A stretch of DNA of 64,000 nucleotides from Pseudomonas fluorescens (GCF_902497775.2 NZ_OZ024668.1:3518326-3582325), one strand, 5' to 3'; positions 1-11,661 are shown, numbered from the stretch's first letter. The notes: generated by a model not told the origin, from the letters alone. Translations and numbers: made by a program.

Positions 1-652
1 TGTTGATCTTGGCATCGAGGCAGTGCAGGTCGCCGTCGGCCTTGATGACCAGCGGGTTTACTTCCAGCAGGGCCAGGTCGTGTTCTTTGAACAGCTTGGC
101 CAGGCCTACGAAAATCTTGGCGAACTGAGCAACTTGCTTGCCTTCCAGACCCAGCTGGAACGCCAGTTCACGACCCTGGAATGGCTGAGCGCCAACCAGT
201 GGATCGATAGTAGCCTTGATGATCTTCTCAGGAGTCTCGTGAGCAACTTTCTCGATGTCCACGCCACCTTCGGTGGAAGCCATGAACACGATACGACGGC
301 TCGAACGGTCGACTACAGCGCCCAGGTACAGCTCTTTGGCGATGTCAGTGCAGGATTCGACCAGGATCTTGGTCACTGGCTGACCGTTGGCGTCGGTCTG
401 GTAGGTTACCAGACGCTTGCCCAACCATTGCGCAGCGAACGCCTTGGCGTCTTCCTTGCTGCGAACCAGCTTGACGCCGCCCGCTTTACCGCGACCACCG
501 GCGTGGACCTGGGCTTTGACAACCCACTCGGTGCCACCGATCTTGTCGCAGGCTTCTGCGGCAGCTTCAGGGGTGTCGACTGCGAAACCCTTGGAAACTG
601 GCAGGCCGTATTCAGCGAACAGCTGCTTACCCTGATACTCGTGAAGATTCAT
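1..652 (-). CDS. sucC: Succinyl-CoA synthetase (ADP-forming) beta subunit, 5' part only
   Basis: SucC is the ATP-grasp beta subunit of succinyl-CoA ligase, the TCA step giving succinate and ATP/GTP. The reverse strand from ATG at 652 reads [20 protein letters not shown], the conserved N-terminus, then the ATP-grasp stretch [19 protein letters not shown] and further on ALLEVNPLV. About 217 codons are present; the remainder, and presumably sucD, lie beyond the left edge. It follows lpdG on the same strand with a 175-bp gap in which I see no clear terminator, so it may be co-transcribed with the sdh-suc genes or have its own promoter there. The identity is secure. Confidence 0.97.
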   Translation of the reverse strand, partial: MNLHEYQGKQLFAEYGLPVSKGFAVDTPEAAAEACDKIGGTEWVVKAQVHAGGRGKAGGVKLVRSKEDAKAFAAQWLGKRLVTYQTDANGQPVTKILVESCTDIAKELYLGAVVDRSSRRIVFMASTEGGVDIEKVAHETPEKIIKATIDPLVGAQPFQGRELAFQLGLEGKQVAQFAKIFVGLAKLFKEHDLALLEVNPLVIKADGDLHCLDAKIN

Positions 653-827
653 GCTTTTTACCGTCTTCGTTAGGTACTGCGCTTCGGCGCTGCGCTCCTG
701 GGGAGTGCCGCGCCACCTGTGACCACTTGCCCCCGGTATGCTCCGGGAGTTCGAGTCCGGCGGACTTTCCGCGGTGAGTCATGCACGCAAGACTCACGAC
801 GGGCCACCCGCCGTGGTTTCTTATTGT

Positions 828-2264
<1,437 letters not shown>

Positions 2265-2282
2265 TCAGAAAATCCTCTTTAA

Positions 2283-2363
2283 AGCTGCAAGCGATAAGCT
2301 GCAAGCCACAAGCTCAAGCGCAAACCGTTCAGGCTTGCCGCTTGCAGCTTGCAGCTTGCAGCT
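2283..2363. repeat. Imperfect inverted repeat of AGCTGCAAGC/GCTTGCAGCT units between sucB and lpdG
   Basis: The 105-bp gap between sucB and lpdG is mostly one imperfect palindrome. The left arm (about 2283-2314) contains AGCTGCAAGC and AGCTGCAAGCC. The right arm (about 2331-2363) contains three tandem GCTTGCA units. It would form a long hairpin in the transcript. Similar GCTGCAAGC-rich hairpins recur between genes in pseudomonads and resemble REP-type elements. Lying inside an operon, it may act on mRNA stability or on the relative level of lpdG rather than as a terminator: there is no clean T run. Confidence 0.75.
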
Positions 2364-2369
2364 GCTCAA

Positions 2370-3587
2370 TCAGATATCCAGCAGCAGACGAGCCGGGTCT
2401 TCCAGCAGGTTCTTGATGGTCACCAGGAAGGTCACGGCTTCTTTACCGTCGATCAGACGGTGGTCGTAGGACAGTGCCAGGTACATCATCGGACGGATCA
2501 CGACCTGACCATTGACGGCCATAGGACGCTGGATGATGTTGTGCATGCCCAGAATCGCAGCCTGCGGCGGGTTGACGATCGGGGTCGACATCATCGAACC
2601 AAAGGTACCACCGTTGGTGATGGTGAAGGTACCGCCGGTCATTTCGTCGATCGACAGTTTGCCGTCACGGGCTTTCTTGCCGAAGGTGGCGATGCCGTTC
2701 TCGATTTCAGCCAGGCTCATCTGCTCGGCGTTGCGCAGTACCGGTACCACCAGGCCGCGGTCGCTGGAAACGGCAACGCCGATGTCCGCATAACCGTGGT
2801 AGACGATGTCGGAACCGTCGATCGAGGCGTTGACGGCCGGGAAGCGTTTCAGCGCTTCGGTGGCCGCCTTGACGAAGAACGACATGAAGCCCAGGCGTAC
2901 GCCGTTGTGGGTCTTCTCGAACAGGTCCTTGTACTTCGAACGCAGGGCCATGACTTCGGTCATGTCGACTTCGTTGAAGGTGGTCAGCATGGCCATGTTC
3001 GACTGTGCTTCTACCAGGCGCTTGGCCACGGTAGCGCGCACGCGGGTCATCGGCACGCGCTTCTCGGTACGATCGCCAGTGGCGACTACCGGGGCAGCGG
3101 CGGCGGCTGGCTTGGCGGCAGGTGCGGCAGCCGGAGCGGATTTCTTCGCTTCGATGGCAGCAACCACGTCTTCCTTGGTGATGCGACCGTCTTTGCCGGT
3201 GCCCTTGATGCTGTTCAGGGCGATGCCGTTTTCCTCGGCCAGCTTGCGTGCAGCCGGAGCGCCGATGGCGTCTTCGTCGCCAGCAGCAGCGCCAGCAGGT
3301 GCAGCAGCGGCAGGCGCGGCAGCAGCGGCAGGAGCAGCGGCAGCAACGCCACCGGCTTCGATCGAACCCAGGACTTCGTCGGACAGGACGGTCTCGCCCT
3401 CGCCCTTGACGATTGCACCCAGTACGCCGTCAGCGGTAGCCAGTACTTCCAGGACAACCTTGTCGGTTTCGATGTCGACGATCAGCTCGTCACGCTTGAC
3501 GGCTTCGCCCGGCTGCTTGTGCCAGGTGGCAACGGTGCCATCGGCAACCGATTCCGGGAAAGTAGGGGCTTTGATCTCGATAGCCAT
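2370..3587 (-). CDS. sucB: Dihydrolipoyllysine succinyltransferase (E2 of 2-oxoglutarate dehydrogenase)
   Basis: E2 core of the 2-oxoglutarate dehydrogenase complex, 405 residues. Residues 1-77 are a lipoyl domain with the [11 protein letters not shown] motif; Lys43 is the lipoylation site. An Ala/Pro-rich hinge follows, then a peripheral subunit-binding domain (about 107-143, [12 protein letters not shown]), a second Ala-rich linker, and the catalytic acyltransferase domain ending with [13 protein letters not shown], whose His and Asp are catalytic. The length fits SucB rather than pyruvate dehydrogenase AceF. It sits 42 bp behind sucA and 105 bp before lpdG, the order expected for a co-transcribed E1-E2-E3 set. 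Confidence 0.97.
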   Translation of the reverse strand: MAIEIKAPTFPESVADGTVATWHKQPGEAVKRDELIVDIETDKVVLEVLATADGVLGAIVKGEGETVLSDEVLGSIEAGGVAAAAPAAAAAPAAAAPAGAAAGDEDAIGAPAARKLAEENGIALNSIKGTGKDGRITKEDVVAAIEAKKSAPAAAPAAKPAAAAAPVVATGDRTEKRVPMTRVRATVAKRLVEAQSNMAMLTTFNEVDMTEVMALRSKYKDLFEKTHNGVRLGFMSFFVKAATEALKRFPAVNASIDGSDIVYHGYADIGVAVSSDRGLVVPVLRNAEQMSLAEIENGIATFGKKARDGKLSIDEMTGGTFTITNGGTFGSMMSTPIVNPPQAAILGMHNIIQRPMAVNGQVVIRPMMYLALSYDHRLIDGKEAVTFLVTIKNLLEDPARLLLDI

Positions 3588-3629
3588 TATCAGTGGTTCC
3601 TTAAATTCGGTTTCTGGTGCGCGATGGCA

Positions 3630-6461
3630 TTAAACGGTGAAGGCATCTTGCAGCAGTTTTTCCTGCTGCTCGGCGTGCATCGAAGCGTAACCACAAGCGG
3701 GTGCTGCCGAAGCATCACGACCGGCGTACTCAAGGACCAGGTCCTTGTTGTGGCGGGTCAGGATACGACGCATGTGGTGTTGGCTGCTGTACCAGGCGCC
3801 CTGGTTCATTGGCTCTTCCTGGCACCACACCACATCTTTCAGATTGGTGTACGGCGCGAGGATTTCGACCAGGTCGTCTTCAGGGAACGGATACAGCTGC
3901 TCGATACGCACGATGGCGATATCTTCGCGGCCTTCGGCACGGCGTTTTTCCAGCAGATCGTAGTAGACCTTGCCGCTGCACAGGACCAGACGAGTGACGT
4001 TCTTCGGATCGAGGGTATCGATTTCCGGGATCACGGTCTGGAACGAGCCTTCGGCCAGTTCTTCCAGGGTCGAGATGGCCAGCTTGTGGCGCAGCAGCGA
4101 CTTTGGCGTCAGCACGATCAGCGGCTTGCGCAGCGGACGGATGACCTGACGACGCAGCAGGTGGTAGATCTGAGCCGGCGTGGTCGGTACGCAAACCTGG
4201 ACGTTGTGCTCGGCGCACAGCTGCAGGTAACGCTCCAGACGTGCCGAGGAGTGCTCAGGCCCCTGCCCTTCATAACCGTGTGGCAACAGCATGGTCAGAC
4301 CGCACAGACGGCCCCACTTGTGCTCGCCGCTGGTGATGAACTGGTCGACAACCACCTGGGCACCGTTGGCGAAGTCGCCGAACTGGGCTTCCCAGATCAC
4401 CAGCGCGTTAGGCTGGGTGGTCGAGTAACCGTATTCGAATGCCAGGACCGCTTCTTCGGACAGGAACGAATCGTACAGGTCGAAACGTGGCTGGCCTTCA
4501 AAGAGGTTCTGCAACGGGATGTAGGTGCTGGCGTCCTTCTGGTTGTGCAACACCGCATGGCGGTGAGAGAAGGTGCCGCGACCGATATCCTGACCCGTCA
4601 TGCGAATCGGGTGACCTTCGAACGCCAGGGTGGCGTAAGCCATGGTTTCGGCGTAGCCCCAGTTGATCGGCAAGCCACCGGCCTGCATCTTCTGGCGATC
4701 TTCGTAGATCTTCGAAACCTGACGCTGAACCACGAAGCCTTCCGGCAGCTCCAGCAGTTTGGCCGACAGTTCCTGCAGGGTCTTCAGATCGAAGCGGGTG
4801 TCGTGGCGCGCAGTCCAGGCGTGACCCAGGTACGGACGCCAGTCGACGAACAGCTCTTTGTTCGGCTCTTTTACCAGGCTTTTTACAACATGCAGGCCGT
4901 TGTCCAGCGCGTTGCGGTACTCGTCGACCTTGGCCTGGACGCGTTCGGCGTCAAGGCGACCCGCCTGGGTCAGGACTTCGGCGTACAGCTCGCGGGTGGT
5001 GCGCTGCTTGGCGATCTGCTGGTACATCAGCGGCTGGGTGCCGTTCGGCTCGTCGGCCTCGTTATGGCCGCGACGACGGTAGCAGACCAGGTCGATGACC
5101 ACGTCACGCTTGAACTGCATGCGGTAATCGACGGCCAGCTGGGTCACGAACAGCACTGCTTCCGGATCATCACCGTTGACGTGCAGGATCGGAGCCTGAA
5201 TCATCTTGGCAACGTCGGTGGCGTACTCGGTGGAACGCGAGTCCAGCGGGTTGCTGATGGTGAAACCAACCTGGTTGTTGATCACGATGTGCACGGTACC
5301 GCCGGTCTTGAAACCGCGGGTCTGCGACATCTGGAAGGTTTCCATGACCACGCCCTGACCGGCGAATGCCGCATCACCGTGGATGGAAATCGGCAGTACC
5401 TTGTCGCCAACGCTGTCGTTGCGACGGTCCTGACGGGCACGTACCGAACCTTCAACCACTGGCGAGACGATTTCCAGGTGCGAAGGGTTGAACGCCATGG
5501 CCAGGTGAACTTCACCACCGGCAGTCATCACGTTGGACGAGAAGCCCTGGTGGTATTTCACGTCACCGGAGCCCAGCTCGACCTTCTTCTTGCCTTCGAA
5601 CTCGTCGAACAGGTCGCGCGGGTTCTTGCCGAAGGTGTTGACCAGTACGTTCAGACGGCCACGGTGGGCCATGCCGATGACAACTTCCTTGGTACCGTAG
5701 GAACCGGAGCGTTGGATCAGCTCGTCCAGCATCGGAATCAGGCTCTCGCCGCCTTCCAGGCCGAAACGCTTGGTGCCCGGGTATTTGGTACCCAGGTACT
5801 TTTCCAGACCCTCAGCGGCGGTGACGCGCTCGAGCAGGTGGCTCTGAATATCCGCGGAGAAGACTGGACGCCCACGCACGCTCTCCAGACGCTGCTGGAA
5901 CCAGCTGCGCTGCTCGGAGTCGACGATGTGGGTGAATTCGGCGCCAATGGTGCGGCAATATGTCTGCTGCAAAGCGTCGAAGATTTCGCGTAGGCTCGCT
6001 TCCTCTTTGCCGATGAACAGGTCGCCGGCACGGAAGGTCGTATCAAGATCGGCATTGGTCAAGCCGTAATGATTGATCGACAGGTCTACTGGCGCAGGGC
6101 GCTGCCACAACCCCAGGGGGTCGAGCTTCGCGGCTTGGTGGCCGCGCATACGGTAGGCCTGGATCAGTCGCAGAACTTCAACCTGCTTCTTCTCGTGTTC
6201 ACTGCTCACGCTCCCGGCGGAAACCGGTTGGGCGCGGCGCTGGTTCTTTGCCAGCAGTACGAAATGGTCGCGGATTGTAGAGTGCGATACATCGGTAGCG
6301 GTGCTGCCTTCGGCGGGCAACTTCTGGAAGTAAGTGCGCCACTCTTCTGGCACAGCGTTAGGGTCGTGCAGGTAAAGCTCGTAGAGCTCTTCCACATATG
6401 CAGCGTTACCACCTGAAAGGTGGGCGCTATCCCACATGCGCTGCATCACGCTTTCTTGCAT
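3630..6461 (-). CDS. sucA: 2-oxoglutarate dehydrogenase E1 component
   Basis: Thiamine diphosphate-dependent E1 that decarboxylates 2-oxoglutarate. The 943-residue protein begins MQESVMQRMWDSAHLSGGNA, the usual Pseudomonas N-terminus with the E2-interaction segment. It has the ThDP motif ISIHGDAAFAGQG, the family motifs YRRRGHNEADEP and FLEGQPRF-like (NLFEGQPRFDLYDS), and the transketolase-like EAQFGDFANGAQV, and ends near YAGRDASAAPACGYASMH. Full length. About 250 bp separate it from sdhB upstream, enough for its own promoter, although sdh-suc co-transcription is common in this genus. Confidence 0.97.
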   Translation of the reverse strand: MQESVMQRMWDSAHLSGGNAAYVEELYELYLHDPNAVPEEWRTYFQKLPAEGSTATDVSHSTIRDHFVLLAKNQRRAQPVSAGSVSSEHEKKQVEVLRLIQAYRMRGHQAAKLDPLGLWQRPAPVDLSINHYGLTNADLDTTFRAGDLFIGKEEASLREIFDALQQTYCRTIGAEFTHIVDSEQRSWFQQRLESVRGRPVFSADIQSHLLERVTAAEGLEKYLGTKYPGTKRFGLEGGESLIPMLDELIQRSGSYGTKEVVIGMAHRGRLNVLVNTFGKNPRDLFDEFEGKKKVELGSGDVKYHQGFSSNVMTAGGEVHLAMAFNPSHLEIVSPVVEGSVRARQDRRNDSVGDKVLPISIHGDAAFAGQGVVMETFQMSQTRGFKTGGTVHIVINNQVGFTISNPLDSRSTEYATDVAKMIQAPILHVNGDDPEAVLFVTQLAVDYRMQFKRDVVIDLVCYRRRGHNEADEPNGTQPLMYQQIAKQRTTRELYAEVLTQAGRLDAERVQAKVDEYRNALDNGLHVVKSLVKEPNKELFVDWRPYLGHAWTARHDTRFDLKTLQELSAKLLELPEGFVVQRQVSKIYEDRQKMQAGGLPINWGYAETMAYATLAFEGHPIRMTGQDIGRGTFSHRHAVLHNQKDASTYIPLQNLFEGQPRFDLYDSFLSEEAVLAFEYGYSTTQPNALVIWEAQFGDFANGAQVVVDQFITSGEHKWGRLCGLTMLLPHGYEGQGPEHSSARLERYLQLCAEHNVQVCVPTTPAQIYHLLRRQVIRPLRKPLIVLTPKSLLRHKLAISTLEELAEGSFQTVIPEIDTLDPKNVTRLVLCSGKVYYDLLEKRRAEGREDIAIVRIEQLYPFPEDDLVEILAPYTNLKDVVWCQEEPMNQGAWYSSQHHMRRILTRHNKDLVLEYAGRDASAAPACGYASMHAEQQEKLLQDAFTV

Positions 6462-6654
6462 GCTTGGTCACCCTCGGTTAGGGGACGGATCGGCAAGAGC
6501 CACAGCGCGCCTGGAAAAGTCCTAATGCAGCGACCCAACCAAGCCACCAAGGATCCTACAGATTTTCCGGGTACCAGCCCGGAAGCCCCTGCTGGTCTCA
6601 TATCTTCATAGGTAAAAGCTGGGGCTTTGTGGGCCCTAGCTCGGGTTTCACCTT

Positions 6655-6676
6655 GGTGCGGGCAAGGGCCCGCACC
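6655..6676. other. Perfect 9-bp hairpin between sdhB and sucA
   Basis: GGTGCGGGC (6655-6663) and GCCCGCACC (6668-6676) pair perfectly around an AAGG loop, 32 bp after the sdhB stop codon on the minus strand. No T run follows on either strand, so it is not a classic intrinsic terminator. The sequence resembles Pseudomonas REP-like hairpins. It could attenuate read-through from sdhCDAB into sucA or protect the sdh mRNA 3' end. Confidence 0.6.
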
Positions 6677-6707
6677 TTGGCGTACTACGGGTACAACACT
6701 TTTAAAA

Positions 6708-7412
6708 TCAGGTACCGCTTTGCAGCAGCATGTTACGTACGTGACCGATGGCCTTGGTCGGATTCAGACCTTTAGGGCAAACGTTTACGCAGTTCATGAT
6801 GCCGCGGCAACGAAACACGCTGAACGGGTCATCCAGCGAAGCCAGACGCTCCTGGGTCTTGGTGTCACGGCTGTCGGCCAGGAAACGATAGGCCTGCAGC
6901 AGTGCAGCTGGACCGAGGAACTTGTCCGGGTTCCACCAGAACGACGGGCAGGAAGTCGAGCAGCAAGCGCACAGGATGCACTCGTACAGACCGTCCAGCT
7001 TCTCGCGCTCTTCCGGCGACTGCAGACGCTCGATGGCCGGAGCCGGCGTGTCGTTCTGCAGGAATGGCTTCACCTTCTCGTACTGCTTGTAGAAGATGCT
7101 CATATCGACGACCAGGTCACGAATGACCGGCAGACCAGGCAACGGACGGACAACCAGCTTGTTGCGCTTGACCACTGCCGACAGCGGCGTGATGCAGGCC
7201 AGGCCGTTCTTGCCGTTGATGTTCATGCCATCGGAACCGCAAACACCTTCACGGCAGGAGCGACGATACGAGAAACCTTCGTCCTGCTCTTTGATCAGTG
7301 CCAAGACATCGAGAACCATCAGGTCCTTGCCGCCGGTATCGACCTGGAACACCTGCATCTTGGGTGCCGAGTCGGTATCGGGGTTGTAACGATAAACTTC
7401 GACTTGCAACAT
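6708..7412 (-). CDS. sdhB: Succinate dehydrogenase iron-sulfur subunit
   Basis: Iron-sulfur subunit of complex II, passing electrons from SdhA to quinone. With the ATG at 7412 it is 234 residues and begins MLQVEVYRYNPD. A GTG nine bases further upstream directly abuts the AAGG ribosome-binding site, whereas the ATG lies 9 nt from it, so I take the ATG. The 2Fe-2S ligands are in CREGVCGSDGMNINGKNGLAC. The 4Fe-4S and 3Fe-4S ligands are in CILCACCSTSCPS and CRGIMNCVNVCPKGLNP. It begins 11 bp after sdhA in the sdhCDAB operon. Confidence 0.96.
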   Translation of the reverse strand: MLQVEVYRYNPDTDSAPKMQVFQVDTGGKDLMVLDVLALIKEQDEGFSYRRSCREGVCGSDGMNINGKNGLACITPLSAVVKRNKLVVRPLPGLPVIRDLVVDMSIFYKQYEKVKPFLQNDTPAPAIERLQSPEEREKLDGLYECILCACCSTSCPSFWWNPDKFLGPAALLQAYRFLADSRDTKTQERLASLDDPFSVFRCRGIMNCVNVCPKGLNPTKAIGHVRNMLLQSGT

Positions 7413-7423
7413 TGTGGCCACCC

Positions 7424-9196
7424 TTAGTAAGTCCGGACTTTAGGCTCGAACGCCGGAACGGTTTTCGGCGCGAAGTTGACGGCGCGCTTGGCGACGCGCT
7501 TCTCACCCGGGAAGTACAGGGTGTGGCACAGCCAGTTTTCGTCGTCACGATCTTCGAAGTCTTCACGGGCGTGAGCGCCGCGGGACTCTTTACGGACTTC
7601 TGCAGCAATGGCAGTGGCTTCAGCGACTTCCAGCAGGTTCTGCAGCTCCAGCGCTTCGATACGCGCGGTGTTGAAGGCCTGGGACTTGTCGTTGATCTTG
7701 ACGTTGGCGATACGCTCACGCAGCTGAGCCAGTTGCTCGATCCCCTTCTGCATGTATTCGCCAGTACGGAATACACCGAAGTAGTTCTGCATGCAGCTTT
7801 GCAGCTCGCGACGCAGGGTAGCCACGTCTTCGCCGGTGTTGCGCTCGTTGAGCTTGTTCAGGCGGCTCAGGGCAACATCGATGTCGGTGTCGCTGGCGTC
7901 GAGGTATTCGATACCGTCGCTCAGCGCTTTTTCCAGGTGCAGGCCGGCAGCGCGACCGAAGACCACCAGGTCGAGCAGCGAGTTGCCACCCAGGCGGTTG
8001 GCACCGTGAACCGATACGCACGCCACTTCACCGACCGCGAACAGGCCCGGGATGATGTGATCGACGCCATCGGCGTCCTGGGTCATGGCCTGACCATGGA
8101 TGTTGGTGGCAACGCCGCCCATCATGTAGTGGCAGGTTGGAACAACAGGAACCGGCGCAACCACTGGGTCAACGTGAGCGAAGGTCTTGGACAGTTCACA
8201 GATACCTGGCAGGCGGCTGTGCAGTACTTCTTCACCCAGGTGGTCGAGCTTGAGCATCACGTGGTCGCCGTTAGGGCCACAGCCGTTACCGGCGATGATC
8301 TCTTTAACCATGGAACGGGCCACAACGTCACGACCAGCAAGGTCTTTGGCGTTAGGCGCGTAGCGTTCCATGAAACGCTCGCCGTGCTTGTTGATCAGGT
8401 AACCGCCTTCACCACGGCAACCTTCAGTAACCAGTACACCAGCGCCGGCGATGCCGGTCGGGTGGAACTGCCACATCTCGATATCCTGAACCGGAACGCC
8501 TGCACGCAGCGCCATGCCGATACCGTCACCGGTATTGATCAGGGCGTTGGTGGTGGAGGAGTAGATACGGCCTGCACCGCCAGTGGCCAGAACGGTGGCC
8601 TTGGCTTTGATGTACAGGGTTTCGCCGGTCTCGATGCAGATGGCGATCACACCAACGAACGCGCCTTCCTGGTTTTTTACCAGGTCTACGGCGTAGTACT
8701 CGTTGAGGAAGGTGGTGCCGGCTTTCAGGTTACCCTGGTACAGGGTGTGCAGCAGCGCGTGACCGGTACGGTCGGAAGCGGCGCAGGTACGGGCGGCCTG
8801 GCCACCTTTACCGAAGTCCTTGGACTGACCACCGAACGGACGCTGGTAGATGCGGCCTTGCTCGGTACGCGAGAACGGCAGACCCATGTGGTCCAGTTCG
8901 AAAACGGCAGCAGGACCTTCCTGACACATGTATTCGATAGCGTCCTGGTCACCGATGTAGTCGGAACCCTTGACGGTATCGTACATGTGCCAGCGCCAGT
9001 CATCGTTCGGGTCGGCCGAAGCGATGGCGCAGGTGATACCACCCTGGGCCGATACAGTGTGCGAACGGGTCGGGAAGACCTTGGTGATCACGGCAGTCTT
9101 GTGACCGCCCTGGGCCAGCTGCAGCGCAGCGCGCATGCCGGCACCACCACCACCAATGATGATGGCGTCGAATGAAATCGTAGGAATGTTAGCCAT
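7424..9196 (-). CDS. sdhA: Succinate dehydrogenase flavoprotein subunit
   Basis: Catalytic subunit of complex II, oxidising succinate to fumarate with covalently bound FAD. The 590-residue protein has the FAD dinucleotide-binding motif [18 protein letters not shown], the flavinylation site [10 protein letters not shown] (His is the covalent attachment residue) and the substrate-binding segment [22 protein letters not shown]. It also has [16 protein letters not shown] and a C-terminal domain ending EPKVRTY. Only 3 bp separate it from sdhD and 11 bp from sdhB. Full length; no anomalies. Confidence 0.97.
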   Translation of the reverse strand: MANIPTISFDAIIIGGGGAGMRAALQLAQGGHKTAVITKVFPTRSHTVSAQGGITCAIASADPNDDWRWHMYDTVKGSDYIGDQDAIEYMCQEGPAAVFELDHMGLPFSRTEQGRIYQRPFGGQSKDFGKGGQAARTCAASDRTGHALLHTLYQGNLKAGTTFLNEYYAVDLVKNQEGAFVGVIAICIETGETLYIKAKATVLATGGAGRIYSSTTNALINTGDGIGMALRAGVPVQDIEMWQFHPTGIAGAGVLVTEGCRGEGGYLINKHGERFMERYAPNAKDLAGRDVVARSMVKEIIAGNGCGPNGDHVMLKLDHLGEEVLHSRLPGICELSKTFAHVDPVVAPVPVVPTCHYMMGGVATNIHGQAMTQDADGVDHIIPGLFAVGEVACVSVHGANRLGGNSLLDLVVFGRAAGLHLEKALSDGIEYLDASDTDIDVALSRLNKLNERNTGEDVATLRRELQSCMQNYFGVFRTGEYMQKGIEQLAQLRERIANVKINDKSQAFNTARIEALELQNLLEVAEATAIAAEVRKESRGAHAREDFEDRDDENWLCHTLYFPGEKRVAKRAVNFAPKTVPAFEPKVRTY

Positions 9197-9199
9197 GAA

Positions 9200-9568
9200 T
9201 CAGATACCCCAGAGAATCTGCACACCCCAGACGAAGTACGCGAACATCGCGACACCACATACCGCCTGGAACAGGAAACGTACGGCAGTCGCCGACTTGC
9301 CCAGCGCCATCGGCGTCAGGTAGTCGGTGGCAATGGTCCACATGCCGACCCAGGCGTGAGCGCCCAGGGCTACAAGGGCCAGCAGACTGAAGATACGCAT
9401 CGCGTTGTTGGAGAACAGAGCGTGCCACTGGGCAAACTCGATGCCCGGGTGCGCGACCAGGTATCCGATCAGGAAAATGAAATAAGCCGCGAGAACGACC
9501 GCAGAAACGCGCTGCGCCATCCAGTCATAGAGGCCCGAACGCGAGAGGTTCGTGACGTTGGTTACCAT
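9200..9568 (-). CDS. sdhD: Succinate dehydrogenase membrane anchor subunit D
   Basis: A 122-residue membrane anchor of complex II that helps bind haem b and quinone. The start MVTNVTNLSRSGLYDW is an ATG at 9568, which overlaps the sdhC stop in the sequence ATGGTAA. It has an AGGAG site 7 nt upstream, preferable to a TTG two codons earlier. Three hydrophobic helices are visible (VLAAYFIFLIGYLV; IFSLLALVALGAHAWVGMW; FLFQAVCGVAMFAYFVWG). HAWVGMW in the second helix holds the probable haem-ligand His. Translational coupling to sdhC is likely. Confidence 0.94.
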   Translation of the reverse strand: MVTNVTNLSRSGLYDWMAQRVSAVVLAAYFIFLIGYLVAHPGIEFAQWHALFSNNAMRIFSLLALVALGAHAWVGMWTIATDYLTPMALGKSATAVRFLFQAVCGVAMFAYFVWGVQILWGI

Positions 9569-9948
9569 ATCCAAACTCCTGCCAGCACGATCACCACCAC
9601 GGAGACGGCGATGATAATTTTCGAGCCCAGTCGGCCGCCTTCCAGCGTTTCACCGATGCCCATGTCCATGATCAAGTGGCGCACACCGGCTACCAAGTGA
9701 TACAGCAAGGCGGACAGGAGGCCCCATGCCACGAACTTGGCCAGCGGACTGGTCAAGCATGCCTTCACCTCGGCGAAACCTTCCTCCGAACCCAGGGATT
9801 TGCCCAATGCATAAAGCATGAAGCCAAGGCCCAGGAAGAGGATGATGCCGGAAACACGGTGAAGAAATGACGTAACGCCGGTAATGGGGAGTTTGATGGT
9901 CCTTAGGTCTAGGTTTACAGGTCGTTGGCTTTTCACGGCTTTTTTCAC
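9562..9948 (-). CDS. sdhC: Succinate dehydrogenase cytochrome b556 subunit
   Basis: First gene of sdhCDAB and cytochrome b subunit of complex II. It contains SQRPVNLDLRTIKLPITGVT, HRVSGIILFLGLGFMLYAL and HLVAGVRHLIMDMG, with the haem-binding His region, and three transmembrane segments. The reading frame opens with GTG at 9948 (128 residues, an AGGGG site just upstream). A second GTG four codons in (9936) is a possible alternative start, so the N-terminus is uncertain by four residues. It overlaps sdhD by 7 bp. Confidence 0.92.
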   Translation of the reverse strand: MKKAVKSQRPVNLDLRTIKLPITGVTSFLHRVSGIILFLGLGFMLYALGKSLGSEEGFAEVKACLTSPLAKFVAWGLLSALLYHLVAGVRHLIMDMGIGETLEGGRLGSKIIIAVSVVVIVLAGVWIW

Positions 9949-10069
9949 ACTGAAGAGCCCCTAGCAAGCAGGGCAAAGTTGTTGGTAAGTGTACTGGTCA
10001 GGTACCCACCACCCAGGGAGTGACGACCCCAGCAACACGGGCTTGCAAGCCCCTGGCGGTCGGGGGCCG

Positions 10070-10098
10070 ATTATAGACAGTTAGGCTACTAATGACAA
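10070..10098 (-). promoter_or_regulatory. Sigma-70 promoter for the sdhCDAB operon
   Basis: On the minus strand TTGTCA (10093-10098) and TATAAT (10070-10075) are spaced 17 bp, a near-consensus sigma-70 promoter pointing to sdhC. It implies a leader of about 115 nt carrying the perfect palindrome GGGCTTGCAAGCCC (10039-10052). The 350-bp gap 9949-10298 between the divergent sdhC and gltA holds this promoter and the gltA promoter; I see no gene in it. A long leader leaves room for post-transcriptional control. Confidence 0.75.
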
Positions 10099-10212
10099 CG
10101 CAGACACCTAGCCCAAATAGCGCATTGCCTTTAGCCAGCAAAAGGCGTAAACGGGCGGTAATTTCGAGGAAAAACAGCGCCCAAAGCCCTTTACAACCGT
10201 GCTTTAGGCAAA

Positions 10213-10240
10213 TTGACATTCGAATTTATCTCACTATAGT
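10213..10240 (+). promoter_or_regulatory. Sigma-70 promoter for gltA
   Basis: TTGACA (10213-10218) and TATAGT (10235-10240) are spaced 16 bp on the plus strand, 59 bp before the gltA start codon. The -35 box is a perfect consensus. It lies about 115 bp from the oppositely oriented sdhC promoter, so the two TCA operons could share regulators bound between them. Confidence 0.8.
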
Positions 10241-10298
10241 GGTGCGGGCCCTGCGTGGGGGGTCTGTCTGATGATTTCAAGCATTAATAGGAGGCCAC

Positions 10299-11588
10299 AT
10301 GGCTGACAAAAAAGCGCAGTTGGTCATCGAGGGCGCAGCCCCCGTCGAGCTGCCCATTTTAACCGGCACCGTTGGTCCCGATGTTATCGACGTTAGAGGG
10401 TTGGGGGCCACGGGTCACTTCACTTTCGACCCTGGTTTCATGGCGACCGCATCCTGCGAGTCGAAGATCACTTATATCGACGGCGACAAGGGTATCCTGC
10501 TGCACCGCGGCTACCCGATCGAGCAACTGGCCGAAAAATCCGACTACCTAGAGACCTGCTACCTGCTGCTCAACGGCGAACTGCCGAATGCCGAGCAGAA
10601 GGCCCAGTTCGTCAGCACCGTAAAGAACCACACCATGGTGCACGAGCAGTTGAAGTCCTTCTTCAACGGCTTCCGCCGCGACGCCCACCCGATGGCCGTC
10701 ATGTGTGGCGTGGTTGGCGCCCTGTCGGCGTTCTATCACGACTCGCTGGACATCAATAACCCGCAGCACCGCGAAATCTCTGCGGTCCGCCTGGTCGCCA
10801 AGATGCCGACCCTGGCGGCGATGGTGTACAAGTACTCCATGGGCCAGCCCATGATGTACCCGCGCAACGACCTGTCGTACGCGGAAAACTTCCTGCACAT
10901 GATGTTCAACACCCCGTGCGAGATCAAACCGATCAGCCCGGTACTGGCCAAGGCAATGGACCGGATCTTCATCCTCCACGCCGACCACGAGCAGAACGCA
11001 TCGACCTCGACCGTCCGTCTGGCCGGCTCTTCAGGTGCCAACCCGTTCGCCTGTATCGCCGCCGGTATCGCTGCACTGTGGGGCCCTGCCCACGGCGGTG
11101 CCAACGAAGCGGTACTGACCATGCTCGATGAAATCGGCGATGTCTCGAACATCGACAAATTCATCGCCAAGGCCAAGGACAAGAACGATCCGTTCAAGCT
11201 GATGGGCTTCGGTCACCGCGTTTACAAAAACCGCGACCCGCGCGCCACCGTGATGAAACAGACCTGCGACGAAGTCCTGCGCGAGCTGGGCATCAAGAAC
11301 GACCCGCAGCTGGAACTGGCCATGCGCCTGGAAGAGATCGCCCTGACCGATCCTTACTTCATCGAGCGCTCGCTGTACCCGAACGTCGACTTCTACTCGG
11401 GGATCATCCTCAAGGCGATCGGCATTCCAACCAGCATGTTCACCGTGATCTTCGCCCTGGCGCGGACCGTTGGCTGGATTTCGCACTGGAAAGAAATGCT
11501 CTCCAGCCCGTACAAGATTGGCCGCCCTCGCCAGCTGTACACCGGCTACGAGTCGCGCGACATCGTCAAGCTGGAAGACCGCAAGTAA
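10299..11588 (+). CDS. gltA: Citrate synthase (type II)
   Basis: Condenses oxaloacetate with acetyl-CoA to form citrate, the entry step of the TCA cycle. The 429-residue length is that of the NADH-regulated hexameric type II enzyme. Motifs include [41 protein letters not shown], the catalytic His segment [26 protein letters not shown], and [12 protein letters not shown] near the C-terminus. The ATG has an ideal AGGAGG site (TAGGAGGCCACATG). It stands alone, divergent from sdhC, and is followed by an intrinsic terminator. Confidence 0.98.
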   Translation: MADKKAQLVIEGAAPVELPILTGTVGPDVIDVRGLGATGHFTFDPGFMATASCESKITYIDGDKGILLHRGYPIEQLAEKSDYLETCYLLLNGELPNAEQKAQFVSTVKNHTMVHEQLKSFFNGFRRDAHPMAVMCGVVGALSAFYHDSLDINNPQHREISAVRLVAKMPTLAAMVYKYSMGQPMMYPRNDLSYAENFLHMMFNTPCEIKPISPVLAKAMDRIFILHADHEQNASTSTVRLAGSSGANPFACIAAGIAALWGPAHGGANEAVLTMLDEIGDVSNIDKFIAKAKDKNDPFKLMGFGHRVYKNRDPRATVMKQTCDEVLRELGIKNDPQLELAMRLEEIALTDPYFIERSLYPNVDFYSGIILKAIGIPTSMFTVIFALARTVGWISHWKEMLSSPYKIGRPRQLYTGYESRDIVKLEDRK

Positions 11589-11606
11589 GCCTTTGGGCCG
11601 AACACG

Positions 11607-11635
11607 AAAAAAGGCTGCCTTCGGGCAGCCTTTTT
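11607..11635 (+). terminator. Intrinsic terminator of gltA
   Basis: AAAAAGGCTGCC, a TTCG tetraloop and GGCAGCCTTTTT form a 12-bp hairpin followed by T residues, 18 bp after the gltA stop codon. UUCG loops and the A/T tracts on both sides make it efficient and possibly active in both directions. Confidence 0.93.
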
Positions 11636-11661
11636 ATTGCGCTCTCATCGCGGTTCACACC

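Noticed and set aside
2349..5993. 1214-codon open frame on the plus strand
   Set aside because: It is wholly antisense to sucB and sucA, which have full family motifs. Long antisense frames arise from GC-rich codon bias, and its product is low-complexity in His/Gln/Val with no fold pattern.
6655..6676. Intrinsic terminator after sdhB
   Set aside because: The stem is perfect, but no T run follows on the minus strand, so I list it only as a hairpin.
7298..9175. 625-codon plus-strand frame
   Set aside because: Lies opposite sdhA, whose flavin and substrate motifs are complete.
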